From: Auanema rhodensis
Taxonomy: Eukaryota > Nematoda > Chromadorea > Rhabditida > Rhabditidae
Reading direction: 5' to 3'
Length of the DNA: 64,000 nt
Assembly (NCBI GenBank): GCA_964057225.1
Contig: CAXKVF010000095.1
Location: 59,001 to 123,000 of the forward strand
Shown here: positions 1 to 11,400 of the stretch, piece by piece
Layout: each line of letters starts with the position of its first letter
How positions within the stretch are numbered: position 1 is the stretch's first letter
Notes under the pieces: model-generated
Database searches by the model: none
What the model was told of the DNA's origin: nothing
The model's input: only the letters and a program-made list of their open reading frames with translations
Position numbers and translations under genes: made by a program

Positions 1-1
1 A

Positions 2-21
2 TTTAATTAGCATAAATTAAA
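2..21. repeat. AT-rich inverted repeat in each monomer
   Basis: Arms tttaatt (2-8) and aattaaa (15-21) are exact reverse complements around the 6-base centre agcata. Most monomers keep the repeat. It is broken in two subfamilies common near the right end: 'cataaataaaag' (T18 to A, for example near 49663 and 51370) and 'aaatttaagttcccg' (A19 to T with A26 to C, for example near 51195). It could extrude as a short hairpin under torsion; that is inference. Confidence 0.85.
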
Positions 22-24
22 GTT

Positions 25-29
25 CACGT
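25..29 (+). promoter_or_regulatory. CACGT half-site, third of the phased CACGT motifs
   Basis: Most monomers carry ttCACGTaaa at 25-29. It shares CACGT with the two full CACGTG palindromes of the preceding monomer and lies 33 bp after the second of them. The 'cccg' subfamily destroys it (for example near 50550, 51200 and 53840). Binding by bHLH or bZIP factors to CACGTG cores is known in general; its use here is unproven. Confidence 0.5.
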
Positions 30-40
30 AAATTTCAAAG

Positions 41-55
41 TCATGGTTACCATGA
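41..55. repeat. 15-bp dyad tcatggt-t-accatga
   Basis: Seven-base arms flank one central base, giving an almost perfect palindrome with a GGTTACC (BstEII) core. Monomers with 'cac' at 55-57 lose the outermost pair and keep a 13-bp dyad. The core is altered in only a few copies: 'gtcaagg' (3561, 4441), 'gtcgtgg' (13080, 15016) and 'gtcctgg' (33496, 35608, 37544, 39128, 40008). Each variant recurs at whole-monomer spacing, so it spread by array duplication rather than by repeated mutation. Confidence 0.85.
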
Positions 56-64
56 AGCAATATC

Positions 65-82
65 AATAAAAATTTGTTTTTA
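65..82. repeat. A-tract/T-tract dyad with AATAAA
   Basis: Arms taaaaa (67-72) and ttttta (77-82) are reverse complements with a 4-base spacer, tttg. The adjacent A5T3 run is the kind of tract that bends DNA, which is commonly proposed to help position nucleosomes on satellites. An AATAAA hexamer sits at 65-70 on the + strand; with no gene present it is not called a polyadenylation signal. Subfamily variants 'gttttaagac' (near 21561, 22265 and 24377) and 'aatacaaattt' (near 28767 and 30352) weaken the dyad. Confidence 0.75.
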
Positions 83-132
83 GACTAATATGGACATGGG
101 GAATCTAATTTTGAAAACCGCATCTCTTTATC

Positions 133-149
133 TTTCACGTGAAGCGAGT
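133..149 (+). promoter_or_regulatory. CACGTG palindrome within a CENP-B-box-like 17-mer
   Basis: The 17-mer tttcacgtgaagcgagt contains the perfect 10-bp palindrome ttcacgtgaa (134-143). Against the mammalian CENP-B box consensus nTTCGnnnnAnnCGGGn, seven of nine core positions match (T2, T3, C4, A10, C13, G14, G16). Positions 5 and 15 carry A where the consensus has G. CENP-B is known from mammals and related pogo-like proteins occur elsewhere, but two core mismatches would usually impair binding, so function is speculative. Some monomers carry 'cgtggagcg', which also loses A10 (3306, 6661, 7013, 12469, 12821, 14405, 14757). Others carry 'caagtg' in place of CACGTG (for example near 49781 and 51488). 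Confidence 0.4.
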
Positions 150-159
150 TACATACCAA

Positions 160-176
160 GTGCACATCACGTGTAC
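160..176 (+). promoter_or_regulatory. GTGCAC palindrome plus CDEI-like ATCACGTG octamer
   Basis: GTGCAC (160-165) is followed by ATCACGTG (166-173), which fits the budding-yeast centromere element CDEI consensus RTCACRTG bound by the bHLH protein Cbf1. It is also a general E-box or G-box. It lies 32 bp after the first CACGTG. The match is read directly. A centromeric role is not implied outside yeasts, and CDEII/CDEIII-like elements were not seen. Variants include 'atcaagtg' (21654, 22358, 24470, 25174, 25694 and others), 'atcacatg' (42245, 44709) and 'atcaggtg' (60847). Confidence 0.45.
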
Positions 177-3100
177 ATTTAATTAGCATAAATTAAAGTT
201 CACGTAAATTTCAAAGTCATGGTTACCATGAACCAATATCAATAAAAATTTGTTTTTAGACTAATATGGACATGGGGAATCTAATTTTGAAAACCGCATC
301 TCTTTATCTTTCACGTGAAGCGAGTTACATACCAAGTGCACATCACGTGTACATTTAATTAGCATAAATTAAAGTTCACGTAAATTTCAAAGTCATGGTT
401 ACCATGCACCAATATCAATAAAAATTTGTTTTTAGACTAATATGGACATGGGGAATCTAATTTTGAAAACCGCATCTCTTTATCTTTCACGTGAAGCGAG
501 TTACATACCAAGTGCACATCACGTGTACATTTAATTAGCATAAATTAAAGTTCACGTAAATTTCAAAGTCATGGTTACCATGAAGCAATATCAATAAAAA
601 TTTGTTTTTAAACTAATATGGACATGGGGAATCTAATTTTGAAAACCGCATCTCTTTATCTTTCACGTGAAGCGAGTTACATACCAAGTGCACATCACGT
701 GTACATTTAATTAGCATAAATTAAAGTTCACGTAAATTTCAAAGTCATGGTTACCATGAAGCAATATCAATAAAAATTTGTTTTTAGACTAATATGGACA
801 TGGGGAATCTAATTTTGAAAACCGCATCTCTTTATCTTTCACGTGAAGCGAGTTACATACCAAGTGCACATCACGTGTACATTTAATTAGCATAAATTAA
901 AGTTCACGTAAATTTCAAAGTCATGGTTACCATGAACCAATATCAATAAAAATTTGTTTTTAGACTAATATGGACATGGGGAATCTAATTTTGAAAACCG
1001 CATCTCTTTATCTTTCACGTGAAGCGAGTTACATACCAAGTGCACATCACGTGTACATTTAATTAGCATAAATTAAAGTTCACGTAAATTTCAAAGTCAT
1101 GGTTACCATGAACCAATATCAATAAAAATTTGTTTTTAGACTAATATGGACATGGGGAATCTAATTTTGAAAACCGCATCTCTTTATCTTTCACGTGAAG
1201 CAAGTTACATACCAAGTGCACATCACGTGTACATTTAATTAGCATAAATTAAAGTTCACGTAAATTTCAAAGTCATGGTTACCATGCACCAATATCAATA
1301 AAAATTTGTTTTTAGACTAATATGGACATGGGAAATCTAATTTTGAAAACCGCATCTCTTTATCTTTCACGTGAAGCGAGTTACATACCAAGTGCACATC
1401 ACGTGTACATTTAATTAGCATAAATTAAAGTTCACGTAAATTTCAAAGTCATGGTTACCATGCACCAATATCAATAAAAATTTGTTTTTAGACTAATATG
1501 GACATGGGGAATCTAATTTTGAAAACCGCATCTCTTTATCTTTCACGTGAAGCGAGTTACATACCAAGTGCACATCACGTGTACATTTAATTAGCATAAA
1601 TTAAAGTTCACGTATATTTCAAAGTCATGGTTACCATGAACCAATATCAATAAAAATTTGTTTTTAGACTAATATGGACATGGGGAATCTAATTTTGAAA
1701 ACCGCATCTCTTTATCTTTCACGTGAAGCGAGTTACATACCAAGTGCACATCACGTGTACATTTAATTAGCATAAATTAAAGTTCACGTAAATTTCAAAG
1801 TCATGGTTACCATGAACCAATATCAATAAAAATTTGTTTTTAGACTAATATGGACATGGGGAATCTAATTTTGAAAACCGCATCTCTTCATCTTTCACGT
1901 GAAGCGAGTTACATACCAAGTGCACATCACGTGTACATTTAATTAGCATAAATTAAAGTTCACGTAAATTTCAAAGTCATGGTTACCATGAAGCAATATC
2001 AATAAAAATTTGTTTTTAGACTAATATGGACATGGGGAATCTAATTTTGAAAACCGCATCTCTTTATCTTTCACGTGAAGCGAGTTACATACCAAGTGCA
2101 CATCACGTGTACATTTAATTAGCATAAATTAAAGTTCACGTAAATTTCAAAGTCATGGTTACCATGAAGCAATATCAATAAAAATTTGTTTTTAAACTAA
2201 TATGGACATGGGGAATCTAATTTTGAAAACCGCATCTCTTTATCTTTCACGTGAAGCGAGTTACATACCAAGTGCACATCACGTGTACATTTAATTAGCA
2301 TAAATTAAAGTTCACGTAAATTTCAAAGTCATGGTTACCATGAAGCAATATCAATAAAAATTTGTTTTTAGACTAATATGGACATGGGGAATCTAATTTT
2401 GAAAACCGCATCTCTTTATCTTTCACGTGAAGCGAGTTACATACCAAGTGCACATCACGTGTACATTTAATTAGCATAAATTAAAGTTCACGTAAAATTC
2501 AAAGTCATGGTTACCATGCACCAATATCAATAAAAATTTGTTTTTAGACTAATATGGACATGGGGAATCTAATTTTGAAAACCGCATCTCTTTATCTTTC
2601 ACGTGAAGCGAGTTACATACCAAGTGCACATCACGTGTACATTTAATTAGCATAAATTAAAGTTCACGTAAATTTCAAAGTCATGGTTACCATGAACCAA
2701 TATCAATAAAAATTTGTTTTTAGACTAATATGGACATGGGGAATATAATTTTGGAAACCGCATCTCTTTATCTTTCACGTGAAGCGAGTTACATACCAAG
2801 TGCACATCACGTGTACATTTAATTAGCATAAATTAAAGTTCACGTAAATTTCAAAGTCATGGTTACCATGAAGCAATATCAATAAAAATTTGTTTTTAGA
2901 CTAATATGGACATGGGGAATCTAATTTTGAAAACCGCATCTCTTTATCTTTCACGTGAAGCGAGTTACATACCAAGTGCACATCACGTGTACATTTAATT
3001 AGCATAAATTAAAGTTCACGTATATTTCAAAGTCATGGTTACCATGAACCAATATCAATAAAAATTTGTTTTTAGACTAATATGGACATGGGGAATCTAA

Positions 3101-3520
3101 TTTTGAAAACCGCATCTCTTTATCTTTCACGTGAAGCGAGTTACATACCAAGTGCTTATCACGTGTACATTTAATTAGCATAAATTAAAGTTCACGTAAA
3201 TTTCAAAGTCATGGTTACCATGCACCAATATCAATAAAAATTTGTTTTTAGACTAATATGGACATGGGGAATCTAATTTTGAAAACCGCATCTCTTTATC
3301 TTTCACGTGGAGCGAGTTACATACCAAGTGCACATCACGTGTACATTTAATTAGCATAAATTAAAGTTCACGTAAATTTCAAAGTCATGGTTACCATGCA
3401 CCAATATCAATAAAAATTTGTTTTTAGACTAATATGGACATGGGGAATCTAATTTTGAAAACCGCATCTCTTTATCTTTCACGTGAAGCGAGTTACATAC
3501 CAAGTGCACATCACGTGTAC

Positions 3521-5280
3521 ATTTAATTAGCATAAATTAAAGTTCACGTAAATTTCAAAGTCAAGGTTACCATGAAGCAATATCAATAAAAATTTGTTTT
3601 TAGACTAATATGGACATGGGGAATCTAATTTTGAAAACCGCATCTCTTTATCTTTCACGTGAAGCGAGTTACATACCAAGTGCACATCACGTGTACATTT
3701 AATTAGCATAAATTAAAGTTCACGTAAATTTCAAAGTCATGGTTACCATGCACCAATATCAATAAAAATTTGTTTTTAGACTAATATGAACATGGGGGAT
3801 CTAATTTTGAAAACCGCATCTCTTTATCTTTCACGTGAAGCGAGTTACATACCAAGTGCACATCACGTGTACATTTAATTAGCATAAATTAAAGTTCACG
3901 TAAATTTCAAAGTCATGGTTACCATGAACCAATATCAATAAAAATTTGTTTTTAGACTAATATGGACATGGGGAATCTAATTTTGAAAACCGCATCTCTT
4001 TATCTTTCACGTGAAGCGAGTTACATACCAAGTGCACATCACGTGTACATTTAATTAGCATAAATTAAAGTTCACGTAAATTTCAAAGTCATGGTTACCA
4101 TGCACCAATATCAATAAAAATTTGTTTTTAGACTAATATGGACATGGGGAATCTAATTTTGAAAACCGCATCTCTTTATCTTTCACGTGAAGCAAGTTAC
4201 ATACCAAGTGCACATCACGTGTACATTTAATTAGCATAAATTAAAGTTCACGTAAATTTCAAAGTCATGGTTACCATGCACCAATATCAATAAAAATTTG
4301 TTTTTAGACTAATATGGACATGGGAAATCTAATTTTGAAAACCGCATCTCTTTATCTTTCACGTGAAGCGAGTTACATACCAAGTGCACATCACGTGTAC
4401 ATTTAATTAGCATAAATTAAAGTTCACGTAAATTTCAAAGTCAAGGTTACCATGAAGCAATATCAATAAAAATTTGTTTTTAGACTAATATGGACATGGG
4501 GAATCTAATTTTGAAAACCGCATCTCTTTATCTTTCACGTGAAGCGAGTTACATACCAAGTGCACATCACGTGTACATTTAATTAGCATAAATTAAAGTT
4601 CACGTAAATTTCAAAGTCATGGTTACCATGCACCAATATCAATAAAAATTTGTTTTTAGACTAATATGAACATGGGGGATCTAATTTTGAAAACCGCATC
4701 TCTTTATCTTTCACGTGAAGCGAGTTACATACCAAGTGCACATCACGTGTACATTTAATTAGCATAAATTAAAGTTCACGTAAATTTCAAAGTCATGGTT
4801 ACCATGAACCAATATCAATAAAAATTTGTTTTTAGACTAATATGGACATGGGGAATCTAATTTTGAAAACCGCATCTCTTTATCTTTCACGTGAAGCGAG
4901 TTACATACCAAGTGCACATCACGTGTACATTTAATTAGCATAAATTAAAGTTCACGTAAATTTCAAAGTCATGGTTACCATGCACCAATATCAATAAAAA
5001 TTTGTTTTTAGACTAATATGGACATGGGGAATCTAATTTTGAAAACCGCATCTCTTTATCTTTCACGTGAAGCAAGTTACATACCAAGTGCACATCACGT
5101 GTACATTTAATTAGCATAAATTAAAGTTCACGTAAATTTCAAAGTCATGGTTACCATGCACCAATATCAATAAAAATTTGTTTTTAGACTAATATGGACA
5201 TGGGAAATCTAATTTTGAAAACCGCATCTCTTTATCTTTCACGTGAAGCGAGTTACATACCAAGTGCACATCACGTGTAC
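3521..5280 (+). repeat. Two tandem copies of a 5-monomer (880-bp) HOR
   Basis: Monomers at 3521, 3697, 3873, 4049 and 4225 match those at 4401, 4577, 4753, 4929 and 5105 one for one, 880 bp apart. Order: aag with 'gtcaagg'; cac with 'gaacatgggggatc'; aac; cac with 'agcaag'; cac with 'gggaaatc'. I saw no difference between the two 880-bp copies by eye, so the duplication is recent. It ends exactly where the 189-bp monomer begins. The 'agcaag'/'gggaaatc' pair also occurs once upstream (near 1199 and 1330), a likely source. Confidence 0.9.
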
Positions 5281-5469
5281 ATTTAATTAGCATAAATTAA
5301 AGTTCACGTAAATTTCAAAGTCATGGTTACCATGCACCAATATCAATAAAAATTTGTTTTTAGACTAATATGGACATGGGGAATCTAATTTTGAAAACCG
5401 CATCTGAAAACCGCATCTCTTTTTCTTTCACGTGAAGCGAGTTACATACCAAGTGCACATCACGTGTAC
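5281..5469 (+). repeat. 189-bp monomer with 13-bp internal tandem duplication
   Basis: This monomer is 13 bp longer than all others because gaaaaccgcatct (5393-5405) is repeated directly at 5406-5418. It also has 'ctttttcttt' in place of 'ctttatcttt'. Everything downstream is shifted by 13 bp in register up to 50702. The change is present only once, so it has not been copied within this window. The simplest origin is replication slippage. Confidence 0.95.
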
Positions 5470-8400
5470 ATTTAATTAGCATAAATTAAAGTTCACGTAA
5501 ATTTCAAAGTCATGGTTACCATGCACCAATATCAATAAAAATTTGTTTTTAGACTAATATGGACATGGGGGATCTAATTTTGAAAACCGCATCTCTTTAT
5601 CTTTCACGTGAAGCGAGTTACATACCAAGTGCACATCACGTGTACATTTAATTAGCATAAATTAAAGTTCACGTAAATTTCAAAGTCATGGTTACCATGC
5701 ACCAATATCAATAAAAATTTGTTTTTAGACTAATATGGACATGGGGAATCTAATTTTGAAAACCGCATCTCTTTATCTTTCACGTGAAGCGAGTTACATA
5801 CCAAGTGCACATCACGTGTACATTTAATTAGCATAAATTAAAGTTCACGTAAATTTCAAAGTCATGGTTACCATGCACCAATATCAATAAAAATTTGTTT
5901 TTAGACTAATATGGACATGGGGAATCTAATTTTGAAAACCGCATCTCTTTATCTTTCACGTGAAGCGAGTTACATACCAAGTGCACATCACGTGTACATT
6001 TAATTAGCATAAATTAAAGTTCACGTAAATTTCAAAGTCATGGTTACCATGAACCAATATCAATAAAAATTTGTTTTTAGACTAATATGGACATGGAGAA
6101 TCTAATTTTGAAAACCGCATCTCTTTATCTTTCACGTGAAGCGAGTTACATACCAAGTGCACATCACGTGTACATTTAATTAGCATAAATTAAAGTTCAC
6201 GTAAATTTCAAAGTCATGGTTACCATGAACCAATATCAATAAAAATTTGTTTTTAGACTAATATGGACATGGGGAATCTAATTTTGAAAACCGCATCTCT
6301 TTATCTTTCACGTGAAGCGAGTTACCTACCAAGTGCACATCACGTGTACATTTAATTAGCATAAATTAAAGTTCACGTAAAATTCAAAGTCATGGTTACC
6401 ATGCACCAATATCAATAAAAATTTGTTTTTAGACTAATATGGACATGGGGAATCTAATTTTGAAAACCGCATCTCTTTATCTTTCACGTGAAGCGAGTTA
6501 CATACCAAGTGCACATCACGTGTACATTTAATTAGCATAAATTAAAGTTCACGTAAATTTCAAAGTCATGGTTACCATGCACCAATATCAATAAAAATTT
6601 GTTTTTAGACTAATATGGACATGGGGAATCTAATTTTGAAAACCGCATCTCTTTATCTTTCACGTGGAGCGAGTTACATACCAAGTGCACATCACGTGTA
6701 CATTTAATTAGCATAAATTAAAGTTCACGTAAATTTCAAAGTCATGGTTACCATGCACCAATATCAATAAAAATTTGTTTTTAGACTAATATGGACATGG
6801 GGAATCTAATTTTGAAAACCGCATCTCTTTATCTTTCACGTGAAGCGAGTTACATACCAAGTGCACATCACGTGTACATTTAATTAGCATAAATTAAAGT
6901 TCACGTAAATTTCAAAGTCATGGTTACCATGCACCAATATCAATAAAAATTTGTTTTTAGACTAATATGGACATGGGGAATCTAATTTTGTAAACCGCAT
7001 CTCTTTATCTTTCACGTGGAGCGAGTTACATACCAAGTGCACATCACGTGTACATTTAATTAGCATAAATTAAAGTTCACGTAAATTTCAAAGTCATGGT
7101 TACCATGAAGCAATATCAATAAAAATTTGTTTTTAGACTAATATGGACATGGGGAATCTAATTTTGAAAACCGCATCTCTTTATCTTTCACGTGAAGCGA
7201 GTTACATACCAAGTGCACATCACGTGTACATTTAATTAGCATAAATTAAAGTTCACGTAAATTTCAAAGTCATGGTTACCATGAACCAATATCAATGAAA
7301 ATTTGTTTTTAGACTAATATGGACATGGGGAATCTAATTTTGAAAACCGCATCTCTTTATCTTTCACGTGAAGCGAGTTACATACCAAGTGCACATCACG
7401 TGTACATTTAATTAGCATAAATTAAAGTTCACGTAAATTTCAAAGTCATGGTTACCATGCACCAATATCAATAAAAATTTGTTTTTAGACTAATATGGAC
7501 ATGGGGAATCTAATTTTGAAAACCGCATCTCTTTATCTTTCACGTGAAGCGAGTTACATACCAAGTGCACATCACGTGTACATTTAATTAGCATAAATTA
7601 AAGTTCACGTAAATTTCAAAGTCATGGTTACCATGAAGCAATATCAATAAAAATTTGTTTTTAGACTAATATGGACATGGGGAATCTAATTTTGAAAACC
7701 GCATCTCTTTATCTTTCACGTGAAGCGAGTCACATACCAAGTGCACATCACGTGTACATTTAATTAGCATAAATTAAAGTTCACGTAAATTTCAAAGTCA
7801 TGGTTACCATGAACCAATATCAATAAAAATTTGTTTTTAGACTGATATGGACATGGGGAATCTAATTTTGAAAACCGCATCTCTTTATCTTTCACGTGAA
7901 GCGAGTTACATACCAAGTGCACATCACGTGTACATTTAATTAGCATAAATTAAAGTTCACGTAAATTTCAAAGTCATGGTTACCATGCACCAATATCAAT
8001 AAAAATTTGTTTTTAGACTAATATGGACATGGGGAATCTAATTTTGAAAACCGCATCTCTTTATCTTTCACGTGAGGCGAGTTACATACCAAGTGCACAT
8101 CACGTGTACATTTAATTAGCATAAATTAAAGTTCACGTAAATTTCAAAGTCATGGTTACCATGCACCAATATCAATAAAAATTTGTTTTTAGACTAATAT
8201 GGACATGGGGAATCTAATTTTGAAAACCGCATCTCTTTATCTTTCACGTGAAGCGAGTTACATACCAAGTGCACATCACGTGTACATTTAATTAGCATAA
8301 ATTAAAGTTCACGTAAATTTCAAAGTCATGGTTACCATGCACCAATATCAATAAAAATTTGTTTTTAGACTAATATGGACATGGGGAATCTAATTGTGAA

Positions 8401-11400
8401 AACCGCATCTCTTTATCTTTCACGTGAAGCGAGTTACATACCAAGTGCACATCACGTGTACATTTAATTAGCATAAATTAAAGTTCACGTAAATTTCAAA
8501 GTCATGGTTACCATGAACCAATATCAATAAAAATTTGTTTTTAGACTAATATGGACATGGGGAATCTAATTTTGAAAACCGCATCTCTTTATCTTTCACG
8601 TGAAGCGAGTTACATACCAAGTGCACATCACGTGTACATTTAATTAGCATAAATTAAAGTTCACGTAAAATTCAAAGTCATGGTTACCATGCACCAATAT
8701 CAATAAAAATTTCTTTTTAGACTAATATGGACATGGGGAATCTAATTTTGAAAACCGCATCTCTTTATCTTTCACGTGAAGCGAGTTACATACCAAGTGC
8801 ACATCACGTGTACATTTAATTAGCATAAATTAAAGTTCACGTAAAATTCAAAGTCATGGTTACCATGAACGAATATCAATAAAAATTTGTTTTTAGACTA
8901 ATTTGGACATGGGGAATCTAATTTTGAAAACCGCATCTCTTTATCTTTCACGTGAAGCGAGTTACATACCAAGTGCACATCACGTGTACATTTAATTAGC
9001 ATAAATTAAAGTTCACGTAAATTTCAAAGTCATGGTTACCATGCACCAATATCAATAAAAATTTGTTTTTAGACTAATATGGACATGGGGAATCTAATTT
9101 TGAAAACCGCATCTCTTTATCTTTCACGTGAAGCGAGTTACATACCAAGTGCACATCACGTGTACATTTAATTAGCATAAATTAAAGTTCACGTAAATTT
9201 CAAAGTCATGGTTACCATGAAGCAATATCAATAAAAATTTGTTTTTAGACTAATATGGACATGGGGAATCTAATTTTGAAAACCGCATCTCTTTATCTTT
9301 CACGTGAAGCGAGTTACATACCAAGTGCACATCACGTGTACATTTAATTAGCATAAATTAAAGTTCACGTAAATTTCAAAGTCATGGTTACCATGCACCA
9401 ATATCAATAAAAATTTGTTTTTAGACTAATATGGACATGGGGAATCTAATTTTGAAAACCGCATCTCTTTATCTTTCACGTGAAGCGAGTTACATACCAA
9501 GTGCACATCACGTGTACATTTAATTAGCATAAATTAAAGTTCACGTAAATTTCAAAGTCATGGTTACCATGAACCAATATCAATAAAAATTTGTTTTTAG
9601 ACTAATATGGACATGGGGAATCTAATTTTGAAAACCGCATCTCTTTATCTTTCACGTGAAGCGAGTTACATACCAAGTGCACATCACGTGTACATTTAAT
9701 TAGCATAAATTAAAGTTCACGTAAATTTCAAAGTCATGGTTACCATGAACCAATATCAATAAAAATTTGTTTTTAGACTAATATGGACATGGGGAATCTA
9801 ATTTTGAAAACCGCATCTCTTTATCTTTCACGTGAAGCGAGTTACATACCAAGTGCACATCACGTGTACATTTAATTAGCATAAATTAAAGTTCACGTAA
9901 ATTTCAAAGTCATGGTTACCATGCACCAATATCAATAAAAATTTGTTTTTAGACTAATATGGACATGGGGAATCTAATTTTGAAAACCGCATCTCTTTAT
10001 CTTTCACGTGAAGCGAGTTACATACCAAGTGCACATCACGTGTACATTTAATTAGCATAAATTAAAGTTCACGTAAATTTCAAAGTCATGGTTACCATGA
10101 ACCAATATCAATAAAAATTTGTTTTTAGACTAATATGGACATGGGGAATCTAATTTTGAAAACCGCATCTCTTTATCTTTCACGTGAAGCGAGTTACATA
10201 CCAAGTGCACATCACGTGTACATTTAATTAGCATAAATTAAAGTTCACGTAAATTTCAAAGTCATGGTTACCATGCACCAATATCAATAAAAATTTGTTT
10301 TTAGACTAATATGGACATGGCAAATCTAATTTTGAAAACCGCATCTCTTTATCTTTCACGTGAAGCGAGTTACATACCAAGTGCACATCACGTGTACATT
10401 TAATTAGCATAAATTAAAGTTCACGTAAATTTCAAAGTCATGGTTACCATGCACCAATATCAATAAAAATTTGTTTTTAGACTAATATGGACATGGGGAA
10501 TCTAATTTTGAAAACCGCATCTCTTTATCTTTCACGTGAAGCGAGTTACATACCAAGTGCACATCACGTGTACATTTAATTAGCATAAATTAAAGTTCAC
10601 GTAAATTTCAAAGTCATGGTTACCATGAAGCAATATCAATAAAAATTTGTTTTTAGACTAATATGGACATGGGGAATCTAATTTTGAAAACCGCATCTCT
10701 TTATCTTTCACGTGAAGCGAGTTACATACCAAGTGCACATCACGTGTACATTTAATTAGCATAAATTAAAGTTCACGTAAATTTCAAAGTCATGGTTACC
10801 ATGAACCAATATCAATAAAAATTTGTTTTTAGACTAATATGGACATGGGGAATCTAATTTTGAAAACCGCATCTCTTTATCTTTCACGTGAAGCGAGTTA
10901 CATACCAAGTGCACATCACGTGTACATTTAATTAGCATAAATTAAAGTTCACGTAAAATTCAAAGTCATGGTTACCATGAACCAATATCAATACAAATTT
11001 GTTTTTAGACTAATATGGACATGGGGAATCTAATTTTGAAAACCGCATCTCTTTATCTTTCACGTGAAGCGAGTTACATACCAAGTGCACATCACGTGTA
11101 CATTTAATTAGCATAAATTAAAGTTCACGTAAATTTGAAAGTCATGGTTACCATGCACCAATATCAATAAAAATTTGTTTTTAGACTAATATGGACATGG
11201 GGAATCTAATTTTGAAAACCGCATCTCTTCATTTTTCACGTGAAGCGAGTTACATACCAAGTGCACATCACGTGTACATTTAATTAGCATAAATTAAAGT
11301 TCACGTAAATTTCAAAGTCATGGTTACCATGAAGCAATATCAATAAAAATTTGTTTTAAGACTAATATGGACATGGGGAATCTAATTTTGAAAACCGCAT

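Larger units (their letters stand above)
1..176 (+). repeat. Reference monomer of the satellite
   Basis: The first monomer serves as coordinate reference (positions 1-176). In order it holds: an AT-rich inverted repeat (2-21); a CACGT motif (25-29); a 15-bp dyad with a BstEII-type GGTTACC core (41-55); the haplotype-defining bases 55 and 57; an A-tract/T-tract dyad (67-82); a G-rich 'ggacatgggg' stretch (92-101); a pyrimidine-rich run around 121-135; a first CACGTG palindrome (136-141) inside a CENP-B-box-like 17-mer (133-149); an ApaLI-type GTGCAC palindrome (160-165); and a second CACGTG (168-173). There are five CpGs, at 27, 119, 138, 145 and 170, three of them inside CACGT motifs. This copy is the 'aag' haplotype. 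The choice of base 1 is arbitrary because the array is circularly permutable. Confidence 0.95.
1..3520 (+). repeat. Monomers 1-20, mixed haplotype order
   Basis: Twenty full-length monomers with no clean HOR. Haplotypes at 55-57 run aag, aac, cac, aag, aag, aac, aac, cac, cac, aac, aac, aag, aag, aag, cac, aac, aag, aac, cac, cac. Private variants recur at whole-monomer spacing: 'tttttaaac' near 606 and 2190 (9 monomers apart) and 'cgtatatttc' near 1612 and 3020 (8 apart). These are remnants of older duplications. The monomer at 2641 has the extra changes 'gaatataattttgg'. Confidence 0.85.

Noticed and set aside
65-70. AATAAA polyadenylation signal and CCAAT promoter element
   Set aside because: Both fall inside every monomer (CCAAT only where base 57 is C) and no transcription unit accompanies them. 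In a 68% A+T repeat such hexamers are expected by chance.
7764-7946. 60-codon open frame on the minus strand
   Set aside because: It lies wholly inside two satellite monomers. The same frame is stopped after 34 codons in other monomers by a TAG; here one substitution at 7844 (A to G on the + strand) turns that stop into CAG, codon 35. Composition is that of the satellite, there is no recognisable domain, and no other copy stays open. It is a chance frame.
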